The position numbers and the translations under genes are program-made. A stretch of 37,604 bases of DNA, from NCBI GenBank assembly GCA_041686345.1, contig JAWLEA010000017.1:1-37604 (forward strand), given 5' to 3'. A model generated the notes under the pieces. It made no database searches. It was given only the letters and a program-made list of their open reading frames with translations, and was not told the DNA's origin. The stretch comes from JAQICJ01 sp041686345 (GTDB taxonomy: Bacteria > Myxococcota_A > Polyangia > HGW-17). Every line of letters begins with the position of its first letter. The stretch's first letter is position 1. Shown here one piece after another: positions 17,247 to 25,641 of the stretch.

Positions 17247-17539
17247 GCTTTTTTGTTTTATTTTATTAGTTGCACTAACTAACTAACTAACTCATTGATT
17301 ATAATAAAATATTAGCTGGGGGCTCAAAAGTATTGAATAAAGTTGTTGAAATTTTGGACGCTTTTGATAACCTTCAAAGTTTGTTTGTATGCCATGTTAT
17401 TATTTCCACATGCAAATATCAACTGCTGACCTGTCAAATACAGTTTTCAGCCATGTTCAATCTTTTTACCAAATGGTTTTTAATTTATACTCGGTTGGTG
17501 GTAGATAATACTGTTTAATCTTCATCTCAGGAGGTTTGT
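17247..17539. other. Intergenic region with ACTA microsatellite
   Basis: 293 nt without a convincing gene. A T-rich run directly follows the stop of the small protein. At 17274-17292 there are almost five copies of the tetranucleotide ACTA. AGGAGG at 17529-17534 is the ribosome-binding site of the next gene. A promoter for the phosphate genes is expected here, but none is clear. Confidence 0.5.
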
Positions 17540-18193
17540 GTGTCCTTTTTATTCTGGAAGAAAACAAAGTCAATCAACGAAATGATCGAAAATTATATGG
17601 AAGCTGTTGATCACTGCATAAAAGCTTTTCAGGAAGGAATCTATTACTATCTTGAACATCACCACGACAAAGATTATCAGAAGCTTGCCTGTGATGCCCA
17701 CAAATTTGAATCAGGAGCCGATGATATCAGGCGTGAAATAGAGCATAAACTTTATGGAGAAGCTCTTCTGCCTGAATCCAGAGGTGATATCCTGGGAATG
17801 ATTGAATCAATAGACAGAATCCCTTCGGTAGCTGAAGATTGTCTTTCCATGCTTGATGTTGAACAACCAAAAATCCCCAAATTCATGATTGAATATCTCA
17901 AAGAACTGGTTGAAATAAATGTCGAAGCTTATTTCTTAATCAGAAAAGCTGTGCATTACATAAATAAGAATCCAAAGGAAACTCTCTATATCAACAAAGA
18001 AATCGATGTCAAAGAATCCCGTTCCGATGATCTTGAAGAAAAGATTGCCCGGGAGATTTTTGCATCCGAGGAGCTTGAACTGTCTGAAAAAATGCAACTC
18101 AAAGCTATTCCTGTAAAAATCGGGGATCTTTCCGACAGATGTCAGAACAGTGTTGACAGAATGAGCCTGGTGGCCATTAAACGCAGAGTATAA
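17540..18193 (+). CDS. DUF47/PhoU-like Pit accessory protein
   Basis: 217 aa, the usual length of the DUF47 family, all-helical with repeated acidic/His positions (AVDHCIKAFQEGI, HHHDKDY, HKFESGADDIRREIEH, RIPSVAEDC). The E/D-xxxD pattern resembles the metal-binding helices of PhoU. In many bacteria the gene sits beside a Pit transporter and is thought to modulate phosphate uptake. The start is GTG at 17540 with AGGAGG five bases upstream; no ATG fits as well. The pit gene follows after 185 nt, most of it occupied by repeat copy E. Confidence 0.93.
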   Translation: MSFLFWKKTKSINEMIENYMEAVDHCIKAFQEGIYYYLEHHHDKDYQKLACDAHKFESGADDIRREIEHKLYGEALLPESRGDILGMIESIDRIPSVAEDCLSMLDVEQPKIPKFMIEYLKELVEINVEAYFLIRKAVHYINKNPKETLYINKEIDVKESRSDDLEEKIAREIFASEELELSEKMQLKAIPVKIGDLSDRCQNSVDRMSLVAIKRRV

Positions 18194-18196
18194 AAT

Positions 18197-18360
18197 AATT
18201 CCTGTCCCAAAAAGGAAGGTCATTGTCTGGAAACGTAAATTGAATTAATCAGTTTTGTTATAACTTCTTGAAATAGTGTCAACTATGTCGGCGAAGTTAT
18301 TCCGCACATCTGAGACAAACTTCTCATTCAGTTAATAACCCCCATTCTGGGACGGGAACT
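18197..18360 (+). repeat. Palindromic interspersed element, copy E
   Basis: 164 nt, filling nearly the whole gap between the DUF47 gene (stop 18191-18193) and pit (ATG 18379). The central stem ATAACTTC/GAAGTTAT is intact. The ends AATTCCTGTCCCA and TGGGACGGGAACT remain complementary with a few wobble or mismatched pairs. Flanking bases differ from the AGAT seen around B-D. Confidence 0.93.
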
Positions 18361-18378
18361 AAACTAGACAGGAAAATT

Positions 18379-19326
18379 ATGTGGCAAATATTATCTGGTG
18401 TAATTTTAGGATGGTCTCTGGGGGCGAATGATGCAGCCAATGTTTTTGGTACCGCTGTTGCTTCCAAAATGGTTACTTTTTGGAAAGCATCTATTTTGTG
18501 TGCCATGTTTATTCTGGCAGGAGCAATTCTCGAAGGTGCCGCCGGAATGGAGACCTACAGCAAGTTAAGTAATTATGGGCTTAACTTTGCTTTCATCATC
18601 TCCCTGGTGGCGGGCCTTACAGTTATTTTCATGACTTTTCTACATCTGCCGGTTTCAACCTCTCAAGCGGTGGTGGGAGCCATGCTGGGAGTTGGAATTA
18701 TTTTCAACAATATAAACCTCGATTCTTTGTTGAAAGTGGTTTTGTGCTGGATTGGAACTCCCATTGGAGCAATGTTCATTGCCATGATTTTATATCAGAT
18801 CATAGGCAAAATATTCAATGTGCTTGATCTGTCTTTTTATCAGTACGACAAAGTACTAAGATTTTGCCTGATTGTAGCCGGCAGTTACGGAGCATATGCC
18901 CTGGGTGCCAATAACGTCGCCAATGTAACCGGCCCCTTTGTCGCTTCAGGACAGCTTTCAGCTACCTGGGGGGTTGTTATCGGAGGTTTGTCAATTGGAC
19001 TGGGGGTCATGACCTTTAGTCACAACGTCATGATGACAGTGGGCAAAGGCATCGTCAAACTCAATGCTTTTTCAGCTCTGATTGTGGTGTTGGCCGAGGC
19101 TGTTACCATCCATGTTTATGCCATTATCGGAGTACCCGTATCAACTTCCCAGGCTGTGGTAGGTGCGGTAGTTGGAATTGGCATTATCAGAGGTGTCCAA
19201 ACCGTCAATTTAAAAACTCTGGGCAAAATCGGTGTTGGTTGGGTGATGACTCCTGCCATCAGTTTCGGAGCTACTTGGGGTATTGTTTCTTTGCTGATCT
19301 ATCTTTCCATACTTACTGTACCTTGA
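18379..19326 (+). CDS. pit: Pit-family inorganic phosphate transporter
   Basis: 315 aa with about ten membrane helices, the compact bacterial form of the PHO4/Pit family, which imports phosphate with a cation. The two inverted family signatures are present: GANDAANVFGTAV near the N-terminus and GANNVANVTGPFV near the middle. Two matching VPVSTSQAVVGA-type segments (LPVSTSQAVVGAMLG and VPVSTSQAVVGAVVG) reflect the internal duplication. AGGAAAA precedes the ATG. It pairs with the upstream DUF47 protein. Whether H+ or Na+ drives it cannot be read here. Confidence 0.95.
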   Translation: MWQILSGVILGWSLGANDAANVFGTAVASKMVTFWKASILCAMFILAGAILEGAAGMETYSKLSNYGLNFAFIISLVAGLTVIFMTFLHLPVSTSQAVVGAMLGVGIIFNNINLDSLLKVVLCWIGTPIGAMFIAMILYQIIGKIFNVLDLSFYQYDKVLRFCLIVAGSYGAYALGANNVANVTGPFVASGQLSATWGVVIGGLSIGLGVMTFSHNVMMTVGKGIVKLNAFSALIVVLAEAVTIHVYAIIGVPVSTSQAVVGAVVGIGIIRGVQTVNLKTLGKIGVGWVMTPAISFGATWGIVSLLIYLSILTVP

Positions 19327-19503
19327 TTCCGGCGTTTCTCACTTCTTTAGTCGGTCACCGGCGGTTCTTCCCCTGTCAATACTATTCAGTAATGAATTCC
19401 CCTGAAGTTCTGTTTTTGCATTGTTTCTGTTTAACAAAAAATTTGGCGTTTGAGGGTTGAAAAGTGAATTTTTGCTTTTTTTGAAAATTTAAGACAGGTT
19501 GGT

Positions 19504-19698
19504 TTATTTGCGAACCCATTTATGGGGCAAATCTTTGTAGGAGCCAGTAAATACAGGGTATTCCTTGCCTTTGGGGCAGAGGTAAACCATCCCGCCGGGA
19601 ACTTTTTTAATAAGTTCCATTTCTTCGTTACAACTTGGACAACTGACTACCAGTCTTTGATTATCTCTTGCATTAGGATTATTTTTGGAAACACCCAT
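19504..19698 (-). CDS. Small Cys-containing protein, possible zinc ribbon
   Basis: 64 aa. A CPSC knuckle at about 20-23 and a further Cys (YLCPKG) suggest a partial zinc-binding ribbon, although a fourth ligand is not obvious. The N-terminus is polar (NNPNARDNQR). GGAGG is six bases before the ATG, so translation looks real despite the short length. The leader just upstream carries ATCACCTCCT, identical to a 16S anti-Shine-Dalgarno tail, abutting the GGAGG. It lies between pit (convergent) and the EcsC-family gene (upstream, same strand), from which it is separated by a terminator. Confidence 0.75.
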   Translation of the reverse strand: MGVSKNNPNARDNQRLVVSCPSCNEEMELIKKVPGGMVYLCPKGKEYPVFTGSYKDLPHKWVRK

Positions 19699-19740
19699 GA
19701 TATTCCTCCAGGAGGTGATTGATATTTATAAAATCATGTA

Positions 19741-19764
19741 TAAAAACCGGGTTTGACAACCCGG
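19741..19764 (-). terminator. Rho-independent terminator of the EcsC-family gene
   Basis: On the minus strand CCGGGTT-GTCA-AACCCGG forms a perfect 7-bp stem with a 4-nt loop and is followed by TTTTTA. It lies about 56 nt after the stop codon at 19820 and before the next minus-strand gene. Confidence 0.88.
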
Positions 19765-19819
19765 CGTTACCATATAATTGAAAATCTGACACAAGTCAAC
19801 AACTAAGTTGAAGGTCTAC

Positions 19820-20437
19820 TCAGGAAAACATTTTTTGGGCGGTTCTGCCGATTTTTCTGGTAGCGAAAGCATCGATGGTTCCAGAAAAAAAACCACCTGC
19901 CAGTGGTACTATTTTGACAAGGCTACGGGCACCAGCTTTGCCGGCTTTTTCCATAAGTTTGAAACCTAATTTCTGATTTATCTTGATGAAGATGGAAGAG
20001 GGGAGATTGATCAACAGGGAAACGGTTAATTTTTCAACTATTTTAACTCCTGAATTTTTAAGTACTTCCTTGACAGAGTCTCCCAAAAGAGAAAGAAGAA
20101 CCAGAGTCATAATGCGTTCATCATTGAGATTGTGACCATAAAGATGAGCGATGGCTCCGGTCATTCGAGCTTGGATGGCCCAGGAACTGGCAAGGGATAC
20201 GGGAATGGAAAAGGGAATTGTCAAAATTCCTCCAATTCCGGTGGAAAAGCCTGTAGCAAAATTTTTACTGCTTTCAGACATGATCAGGTTCTGGACAATT
20301 TCATCAGTGGTTTTTCCTGAGTGATTATCCCGATAAAATTCAGCTATTTCGGTGGCTGAAGCAAATGGGGGTATGCCCTGGGTTACTGTGTTGGCAAGCC
20401 AATTGATAGTTTTTTTTGATTTTATTTCTGCAAACAT
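19820..20437 (-). CDS. EcsC-family protein
   Basis: 205 aa. The protein has the EcsC-family look: an N-terminal region ending in IPPFASATEIAEFY, then a Gly-rich hydrophobic segment (TGIGGILTIPFSIPVSLASSWAIQARM, about 85-110), followed by LLSLLGDSVKEVLKNSG and a C-terminal LVKIVPLAGGFFSGTIDAFATRKIG segment. EcsC proteins were named after the Bacillus Ecs operon, but their biochemical role is unclear; membrane association is likely. ATG 20437 is chosen because AGGAAAA lies six bases upstream; a TTG at 20464 is the alternative. It stands alone with its own terminator. Confidence 0.85.
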   Translation of the reverse strand: MFAEIKSKKTINWLANTVTQGIPPFASATEIAEFYRDNHSGKTTDEIVQNLIMSESSKNFATGFSTGIGGILTIPFSIPVSLASSWAIQARMTGAIAHLYGHNLNDERIMTLVLLSLLGDSVKEVLKNSGVKIVEKLTVSLLINLPSSIFIKINQKLGFKLMEKAGKAGARSLVKIVPLAGGFFSGTIDAFATRKIGRTAQKMFS

Positions 20438-20784
20438 AGTTTTTCCTGAAATTCTTGAGTTCAAGAAAATAAAAATGAACCCATTTGTATTTAATATTGT
20501 TTATTAAATAATTTTGTGCTATTGGTAAAATCATAATTCATTCTAACTTGGAAATTCCTCTTTAAATCATAATTTATGTTGGAATATTCAAGAATTATTT
20601 GTGGGAAGCCAAAAACACTATTCTTTTTCCCATGCCAAGTTCAAATTTAGTATGTTTTTGGTTTTTATCAAGAAGTAATATTATAAAAACAAGTAATTTT
20701 CAGAAGTTATTATAAAAATCAATTTCCCGATTATTCAGAATATGGTTATTCTGATATTATCCAATTTTTCTGTGGAGGCTTTCT
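20438..20784. other. Divergent intergenic region with inverted repeat
   Basis: This AT-rich region lies between the EcsC-family gene and the methyltransferase. Apart from the 8-bp inverted repeat at 20735-20754, I see only A/T runs. Promoters for both genes should lie here. Confidence 0.5.
20735..20754. promoter_or_regulatory. Perfect inverted repeat upstream of methyltransferase
   Basis: TCAGAATA and TATTCTGA flank TGGT: 8 bp perfectly inverted, 19 nt before the GGAGG ribosome-binding site. It could be an operator or a small leader hairpin; there is no U-run after it, so a terminator is unlikely. Confidence 0.4.
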
Positions 20785-21678
20785 TTGGTATCTGGAACTA
20801 GACAAGAAAAAATTGCCAAAGTATATGATTCTGAAATTGTTCCTGTTTGGAGTAGCAAGTTTGGAACTTTATTGATTAATTCCATCACCTTGCCGGAAAA
20901 GGGTATGGTTCTGGATATTGGTTGCGGAACCGGTTATCCGGCCATGGAGCTTTTGGAAAAAAGCAAAAATACCAATGTAAGAATCATCGCCATTGATTAC
21001 AGCGGGCCTCTTTTGGATATTGCCCGTAAAAAAGCTGGTGGCAAATCCGGCCATAAAATATTCTTTCGCACCGAAGATGCTTCTGAGGGTTTATCTTTTG
21101 CCGACGAAGTATACGATATCACTTACAGCAATCTGGCTCTTCCCGAATTGGGAGAGATGGAGTTCCATCTTAATGAGTTTAAGCGAGTAACTTCTCTGGG
21201 GGGGCAAGTTGCATTCACCCTGCCTGTTCGTGGTACCTGGAGAGAATTTTTCGACATTTTTCGAGATGTTCTTACCAAAAAAGATAAATATGATGTTCTC
21301 AAGTCTCTGGAAGAATATATTTCTCAAAAACTTCCTGAAACCGATGCTGTTGTAGAAACAATGAAAAAGTGCGGGCTCAAAAATATCAAAGTTGAGAAAA
21401 AAAGTTATGAACTCCTGTTCAAAAGTGCCAGAGAATTCTTTTTTGCTCCAGTTATTGAATACGGTCCTCTTGGTGAGTGGAAGGGAATTATTTCAGACCC
21501 GAATGAAATGAAAGAACTGTTCATGGATATCAAAAAATCCATAGATACCCTTTTCAACGGTCTGATTTTTTCTGTTTCAATTGAGGCTGCCTGTTTTATG
21601 GGTACCCGACCTGAAGAAGAAGAAATAGAAGAAATTACTCTCGGCGACGATGACATAGAAGTGATTGTCGACGAATAG
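20785..21678 (+). CDS. SAM-dependent methyltransferase (class I)
   Basis: 297 aa. A Rossmann methyltransferase core occupies residues about 30-150, with motif I VLDIGCGTGYP (about 42-52), an acidic residue ending strand 2 (IIAIDYS) and the post-core YSNLALPELG region typical of Methyltransf_11/25 proteins. The C-terminal part (about 150-275) is helical and not recognised. The last 25 residues are very acidic (EEEEIEEI, DDDIEVIVDE). The start is TTG 20785 with TGGAGG six bases upstream; no nearby ATG fits. The substrate is unknown. The next gene begins 180 nt downstream on the same strand. Confidence 0.88.
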   Translation: MVSGTRQEKIAKVYDSEIVPVWSSKFGTLLINSITLPEKGMVLDIGCGTGYPAMELLEKSKNTNVRIIAIDYSGPLLDIARKKAGGKSGHKIFFRTEDASEGLSFADEVYDITYSNLALPELGEMEFHLNEFKRVTSLGGQVAFTLPVRGTWREFFDIFRDVLTKKDKYDVLKSLEEYISQKLPETDAVVETMKKCGLKNIKVEKKSYELLFKSAREFFFAPVIEYGPLGEWKGIISDPNEMKELFMDIKKSIDTLFNGLIFSVSIEAACFMGTRPEEEEIEEITLGDDDIEVIVDE

Positions 21679-21858
21679 TCCCCTTTTTCAACATATTGCC
21701 AACCTCTCTTTTATATTCCCGTTTATGGATTTACAATGTGTTTTGCTTTTCTGGTTCCAGGAAATTAAAAATCAAGTGTTTTCAGGATTAATGTTTATGG
21801 TTATACTGGGGTTCAGAATCTATGAACTTTGTTTCCCCTTTGATGGAGTCGATAAATA

Positions 21859-22539
21859 ATGATATGTCCTTTTTGCGGAGATGCCGTCGACGATAGAAGC
21901 GAGCTATGTCCTACCTGTGGTGCTCAACTAAATGATATCACCTACGATGAAGACGCCAGTTTTGATGAAGATGTACCCAACAATAAAACTGCAATTGTTT
22001 CACTGGATCCCGAATTCGAAAAAGGAACCAAAATTTTCACCGCTCCCACCCTCGATGGTTCCAGCAAGAAAAAACGAACAAGAAGAAAAAAACTCAATGT
22101 TGAAGAAGAAGACGAGCGGGATGAATTCACCAAAATGTGGGATAATTTGAAGATCGGCTTCAAGAGGATGAATTTTCTGGAGAAGATAGCTCTGGTTATC
22201 CTGTTGCTGGCCGCAATTTTCAGTTTTGCCCCCTGGCTCAAAAACCCCATAAGTGACACTTGGGTATCCGGATTTGAGCTTGAGGGAATTTATGTGGCCA
22301 TCAGTGTAGTTGGCTCAATAATTATCCTCATCCTCAAAATGAATTTGCGGCTGGGGTTGGGTTTTTCTGTTCTGCACCTGGTTCTGGCCTTTTTGGGAGC
22401 TCTGATACCTGTCTATCTTTTTATCAGAGGAACCGGAACTCAACAACCTTATTTACTTTCTTACTATATAGTTCTCATTACTGCTTGCCTTGGATTTCTT
22501 TTTGCCTTTCTCGGTGCCCTGAAGCGTTTTTTCAGATAG
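21859..22539 (+). CDS. Zinc-ribbon membrane protein
   Basis: 226 aa. The N-terminus is a short zinc ribbon with Cys3, Cys6, Cys17 and Cys20 (CPFC and CPTC). An acidic segment follows, then a basic linker (KKKRTRRKK, about 72-80). Residues about 108-225 contain four hydrophobic membrane helices and end in KRFFR. Proteins with this N-terminal ribbon plus C-terminal membrane domain are common but of unknown function. It may form a unit with the upstream methyltransferase. It converges on clpB with a 14-nt gap. Confidence 0.8.
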   Translation: MICPFCGDAVDDRSELCPTCGAQLNDITYDEDASFDEDVPNNKTAIVSLDPEFEKGTKIFTAPTLDGSSKKKRTRRKKLNVEEEDERDEFTKMWDNLKIGFKRMNFLEKIALVILLLAAIFSFAPWLKNPISDTWVSGFELEGIYVAISVVGSIIILILKMNLRLGLGFSVLHLVLAFLGALIPVYLFIRGTGTQQPYLLSYYIVLITACLGFLFAFLGALKRFFR

Positions 22540-22553
22540 CACCAGGTATAAAC

Positions 22554-25139
22554 CTATTGTGTTTTTTCAACAGGGAGGAATTTGATTTCTTTTTCAGGGC
22601 TTAAAGCGGTTTTTATTGTAGTTCCTGAAACTATATCTCCACTGATAATCTGTTTGGAAAGGGGATTGATAAGATATTTCTGGATAGCTCGCTTGAGGGG
22701 ACGGGCACCAAAAACAGGATTGTACCCTTTTTCAACCAGGAATTCCAAAGTATCAGCATCTGCCTCCAATTGGATTTCCTTTTCGGACAGCAATTCTTTT
22801 AACCTTTCCAGTTGGATTTTGACAATATCTTTAAGATGGTGTTTCTTCAGAGGATGAAAAGTAATTATTTCATCAATTCTGTTTAAAAATTCAGGTCGGA
22901 ATCTTTCTTTCAAGGCTGCATCGACGGAACTATGCAAATTGTCGTAGTTGCTGTATTCACTACCTAGATTGGTAGTCATAATCAATACAGTATTTTTGAA
23001 ATCAACTAGTCGTCCTTGACCATCGGTAAGTCTGCCATCATCGAGAATTTGCAAAAGAGCATTAAATACTTCTCGATGAGCTTTTTCGATCTCGTCAAAG
23101 AGGATCACTGAATAAGGTTTTCTCCGTACCTGTTCTGTCAACTGTCCACCCTGGTCATAACCTACATAACCGGGAGGAGCACCTATCAATCTTGACACAG
23201 AATGTTTTTCCATATATTCGCTCATATCAAGGCGTATAAGTTGATCTTCGCTGCTGAAAAGAACTTCGGTCAAAGTTTTGGCAACTTCGGTTTTTCCTAC
23301 CCCTGTAGGTCCTGCAAAGATAAAACTTCCAAGGGGTTTTTGTGGATCCTGAAGTCCCGCTCTGCTTCTTCTGATGGTATCGGAAACGGCCTCAATGGCT
23401 TCTTCCTGTCCGACAACCCGCTGGTGGATTCTTTTTTCCAGGTTCAACAGTTTTTCATTTTCTCCTTCCAGCATTTTATGAACCGGAATTCCGGTCCACT
23501 TGGAAACTACGGCGGCAATATCTTCGGGAACGACATCTTCTCTCAGAAAAGATTCCTCCTCGTTGATTTGAGCCATTTTGTCCTCAAGTTCCCTGCTTTC
23601 TTCAGTCAACCGGGGTAATTCTCCATACATGATTTCTGAAGCTCTGGCCAGATTGCCTTCGCGTTGAGCAAGTTGAACCTTGGTATTCAGTTCATCTTTT
23701 TCTTTTTTAATTTGTCTGAGTCGGGAAATGATTCTTTTTTCACTCTCCCATTTTTTCATCTTGTTTTCTTCAAGTTCTTTCAGTTCTTCAAGTTTATCTT
23801 CAACTTGTTCCAATTGATTTTTTGCAGTTTTGCTTTTGTCTTTTTTCAGAGATTCCCTTTCAATTTCCAATTTGGTGATCTCCTGCTGGACTTTTTCAAT
23901 ATTGGGAGGAACAGATTCGATTTCCATTTTCAACTTGGCAGCCCCTTCGTCAATAAGATCGATAGCCTTATCGGGAAGGTGGCGTTCGGTGATGTATCTG
24001 TTGCTTAATTTGGCAGCTGCAATCAGGGCTTCATCTTTGATGGTTATGCCGTGGTGGGCTTCATATTTCTCTTTGAGTCCTCGCAGAATATGGATGGTGT
24101 CTTCCACCGAAGGTTCTTCAATCAGCACCGGCTGAAATCTTCGTACCAGAGCCTTGTCCTTTTCGATATGTTGACGGAATTCATCAAGGGTGGTTGATCC
24201 GATGCAATGAAGAGTGCCTCGGGCCAAGGGAGGTTTGAGCATATTCGATGCGTCCATTGCTCCCTGGGCAGCACCTGCTCCAACCATGGTGTGTATTTCA
24301 TCAATAAACAGGATGATATTTCCCTGTGAATTTTCAATTTCCTTCAAAACCGACTTCAGGCGATCTTCAAATTCCCCCCGATACTTGGCTCCGGCGATCA
24401 AAGCTCCCAGATCGAGATTGAGAATCCTCTTATTCCTGATACTTTCCGGAACATCCCCTTCTACAATTTTCTGGGCAATACCTTCGGCCAGGGCGGTTTT
24501 GCCAACTCCGGCCTCACCAATCAGGATTGGATTATTCTTGGTTCTTCGGGAAAGAACCTGAATGGTGCGCTTGATTTCCTGGTTGCGACCGATCACCGGA
24601 TCGAGTTTTCCCTGCCGGGCAAGATCGGTAAGATCAATGCAGAATTTGTTGAGAACATCAAATTTTCCTTCGGGTTTATCATCGGTTATGTTGTTTGAAC
24701 CCCTCAATTCACTAAGAGCTTCCAGGATTTTTTTGCGGTTTATCCCCTGTTTGGCCAGGAGATTCTTAACCTGCTGGGATCCATTTTTTTCCAGGGAGAG
24801 CAGAAGATGTTCGGTGCTGACATATTCATCTCCCAAATTTTTCATTTCAATCAGAGCTTGGTCCAATACCTTTTTTATTTCTCTGCCAAAATAAATTTCA
24901 GCCCCGTCTCCTTTTACTGCAACTTCTTTTTTTATAATTTGATCAAGTTCGTTGTTGAAAATATCTGTATTCACACCGATTTTTTTGAGCAGGGGTGGAA
25001 TAATTCCTTCGGAACCCTGAGAGATCAAAGCCCGCAACAGATGGATGCCTTTTACTTCCTGGTTGCTGTTTTGTTCTGCCAGACTCTGAGCTGCTCGCAG
25101 TGCTTCTTTTGATTTAAGGGTAAATTTTTCTATATTCAA
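22554..25139 (-). CDS. clpB: ClpB disaggregase (Hsp100)
   Basis: 861 aa, the full length for ClpB, the cytoplasmic AAA+ machine that rescues aggregated proteins together with DnaK. Seen in order: the Clp N-terminal repeat domain (about 1-145), AAA module 1 with Walker A GEAGVGKT (Lys214) and Walker B ILFIDEIH, the coiled-coil middle domain (about 410-535, rich in Lys/Glu) that separates ClpB from ClpA, AAA module 2 with GPTGVGKT (Lys616) and VILFDEIEKAH, and the C-terminal D2-small domain (GARPLKRAIQ). GGAGG precedes the ATG. A sigma70-like promoter with an inverted repeat and a leader hairpin lie upstream; no CIRCE element is seen. Confidence 0.97.
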   Translation of the reverse strand: MNIEKFTLKSKEALRAAQSLAEQNSNQEVKGIHLLRALISQGSEGIIPPLLKKIGVNTDIFNNELDQIIKKEVAVKGDGAEIYFGREIKKVLDQALIEMKNLGDEYVSTEHLLLSLEKNGSQQVKNLLAKQGINRKKILEALSELRGSNNITDDKPEGKFDVLNKFCIDLTDLARQGKLDPVIGRNQEIKRTIQVLSRRTKNNPILIGEAGVGKTALAEGIAQKIVEGDVPESIRNKRILNLDLGALIAGAKYRGEFEDRLKSVLKEIENSQGNIILFIDEIHTMVGAGAAQGAMDASNMLKPPLARGTLHCIGSTTLDEFRQHIEKDKALVRRFQPVLIEEPSVEDTIHILRGLKEKYEAHHGITIKDEALIAAAKLSNRYITERHLPDKAIDLIDEGAAKLKMEIESVPPNIEKVQQEITKLEIERESLKKDKSKTAKNQLEQVEDKLEELKELEENKMKKWESEKRIISRLRQIKKEKDELNTKVQLAQREGNLARASEIMYGELPRLTEESRELEDKMAQINEEESFLREDVVPEDIAAVVSKWTGIPVHKMLEGENEKLLNLEKRIHQRVVGQEEAIEAVSDTIRRSRAGLQDPQKPLGSFIFAGPTGVGKTEVAKTLTEVLFSSEDQLIRLDMSEYMEKHSVSRLIGAPPGYVGYDQGGQLTEQVRRKPYSVILFDEIEKAHREVFNALLQILDDGRLTDGQGRLVDFKNTVLIMTTNLGSEYSNYDNLHSSVDAALKERFRPEFLNRIDEIITFHPLKKHHLKDIVKIQLERLKELLSEKEIQLEADADTLEFLVEKGYNPVFGARPLKRAIQKYLINPLSKQIISGDIVSGTTIKTALSPEKEIKFLPVEKTQ

Positions 25140-25179
25140 TTTGAACCTCCTGCGGTTTTGTTTCGTTTTCAGTTTGTTT

Positions 25180-25211
25180 GGTGACTGAGCTCATAATGAA
25201 CTCATGTCACC
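25180..25211 (-). promoter_or_regulatory. Hairpin in the clpB leader
   Basis: In the minus-strand leader GGTGAC-AT-GAG pairs with CTC-A-GTCACC, giving about nine base pairs with a small bulge and an 11-nt loop. It lies between the proposed transcription start (about 25221) and the clpB ATG at 25139. It could affect mRNA stability or translation of this heat-shock gene. Confidence 0.45.
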
Positions 25212-25227
25212 TGCATGCCTGTAATAC

Positions 25228-25255
25228 TCTATAATCATGATATGATTAAGGTCAA
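25228..25255 (-). promoter_or_regulatory. Candidate clpB promoter with operator-like palindrome in the spacer
   Basis: On the minus strand TTGACC (complement 25250-25255) and TATAGA (complement 25228-25233) are separated by 16 nt, a fair sigma70-like match. The inverted repeat TAATCAT-GAT-ATGATTA (25232-25248) fills the spacer almost exactly, the place a repressor would bind. The distance to the ATG is about 88 nt. Confidence 0.5.
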
Positions 25256-25350
25256 GGGCAACGCAAAGACTGTACGATTTAAAATAGATTTGATTTTGGA
25301 GGGAGGATAAATGGACTGTTCAGAGAAGAGAAGAAAAATTCAAGGAAGCT

Positions 25351-25641
25351 CTAGAAAAAAGCTCTGATGCCAAAATAACCAACTTGGAAACCTAAACTGC
25401 TGAGATCTTCTTCCATGCCGCCCATTTCTGATGTTCCCATAGTGTAGGAAACGTTCAAATCTGCTTCGAGGGCAAGGGAGGGAAGCAGTGGATAAAGAGC
25501 ACTGACATTGGTAAGAATATCATATCGAGTCATCTCAATATCACCCCATTCTGTTATATTCATAATGATAGCTGTACCAGTCGAGATAACCAGTTTTTCA
25601 TGGAGGCGCAAATAATAATTGCCTCCGATTGCAAAACCCAT
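25351..25641 (-). pseudogene. Beta-barrel outer-membrane protein remnant
   Basis: The 96-aa frame has amphipathic strands (GGNYYLRLHEKLVISTG, LEADLNVSYTMG, GFQVGYFGIRAFF) and ends in Phe, the classic C-terminus of an outer-membrane barrel. It has no signal peptide, and a TAA lies in frame five codons before the ATG. Just upstream, in another frame, an ATG opens a signal-like start (MIKKLLKWVLQ) that runs into the same DNA. The simplest reading is a gene that lost its N-terminal half by deletion and frameshift. A short intact gene is the alternative. Confidence 0.5.

Noticed and set aside
21665..21859. 64-codon frame between the methyltransferase and the zinc-ribbon gene
   Set aside because: It overlaps the methyltransferase end, has no ribosome-binding site and no family resemblance.
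25140..25260. CIRCE (HrcA) operator before clpB
   Set aside because: The TTAGCACTC-N9-GAGTGCTAA pattern is absent; only an unrelated palindrome is present.
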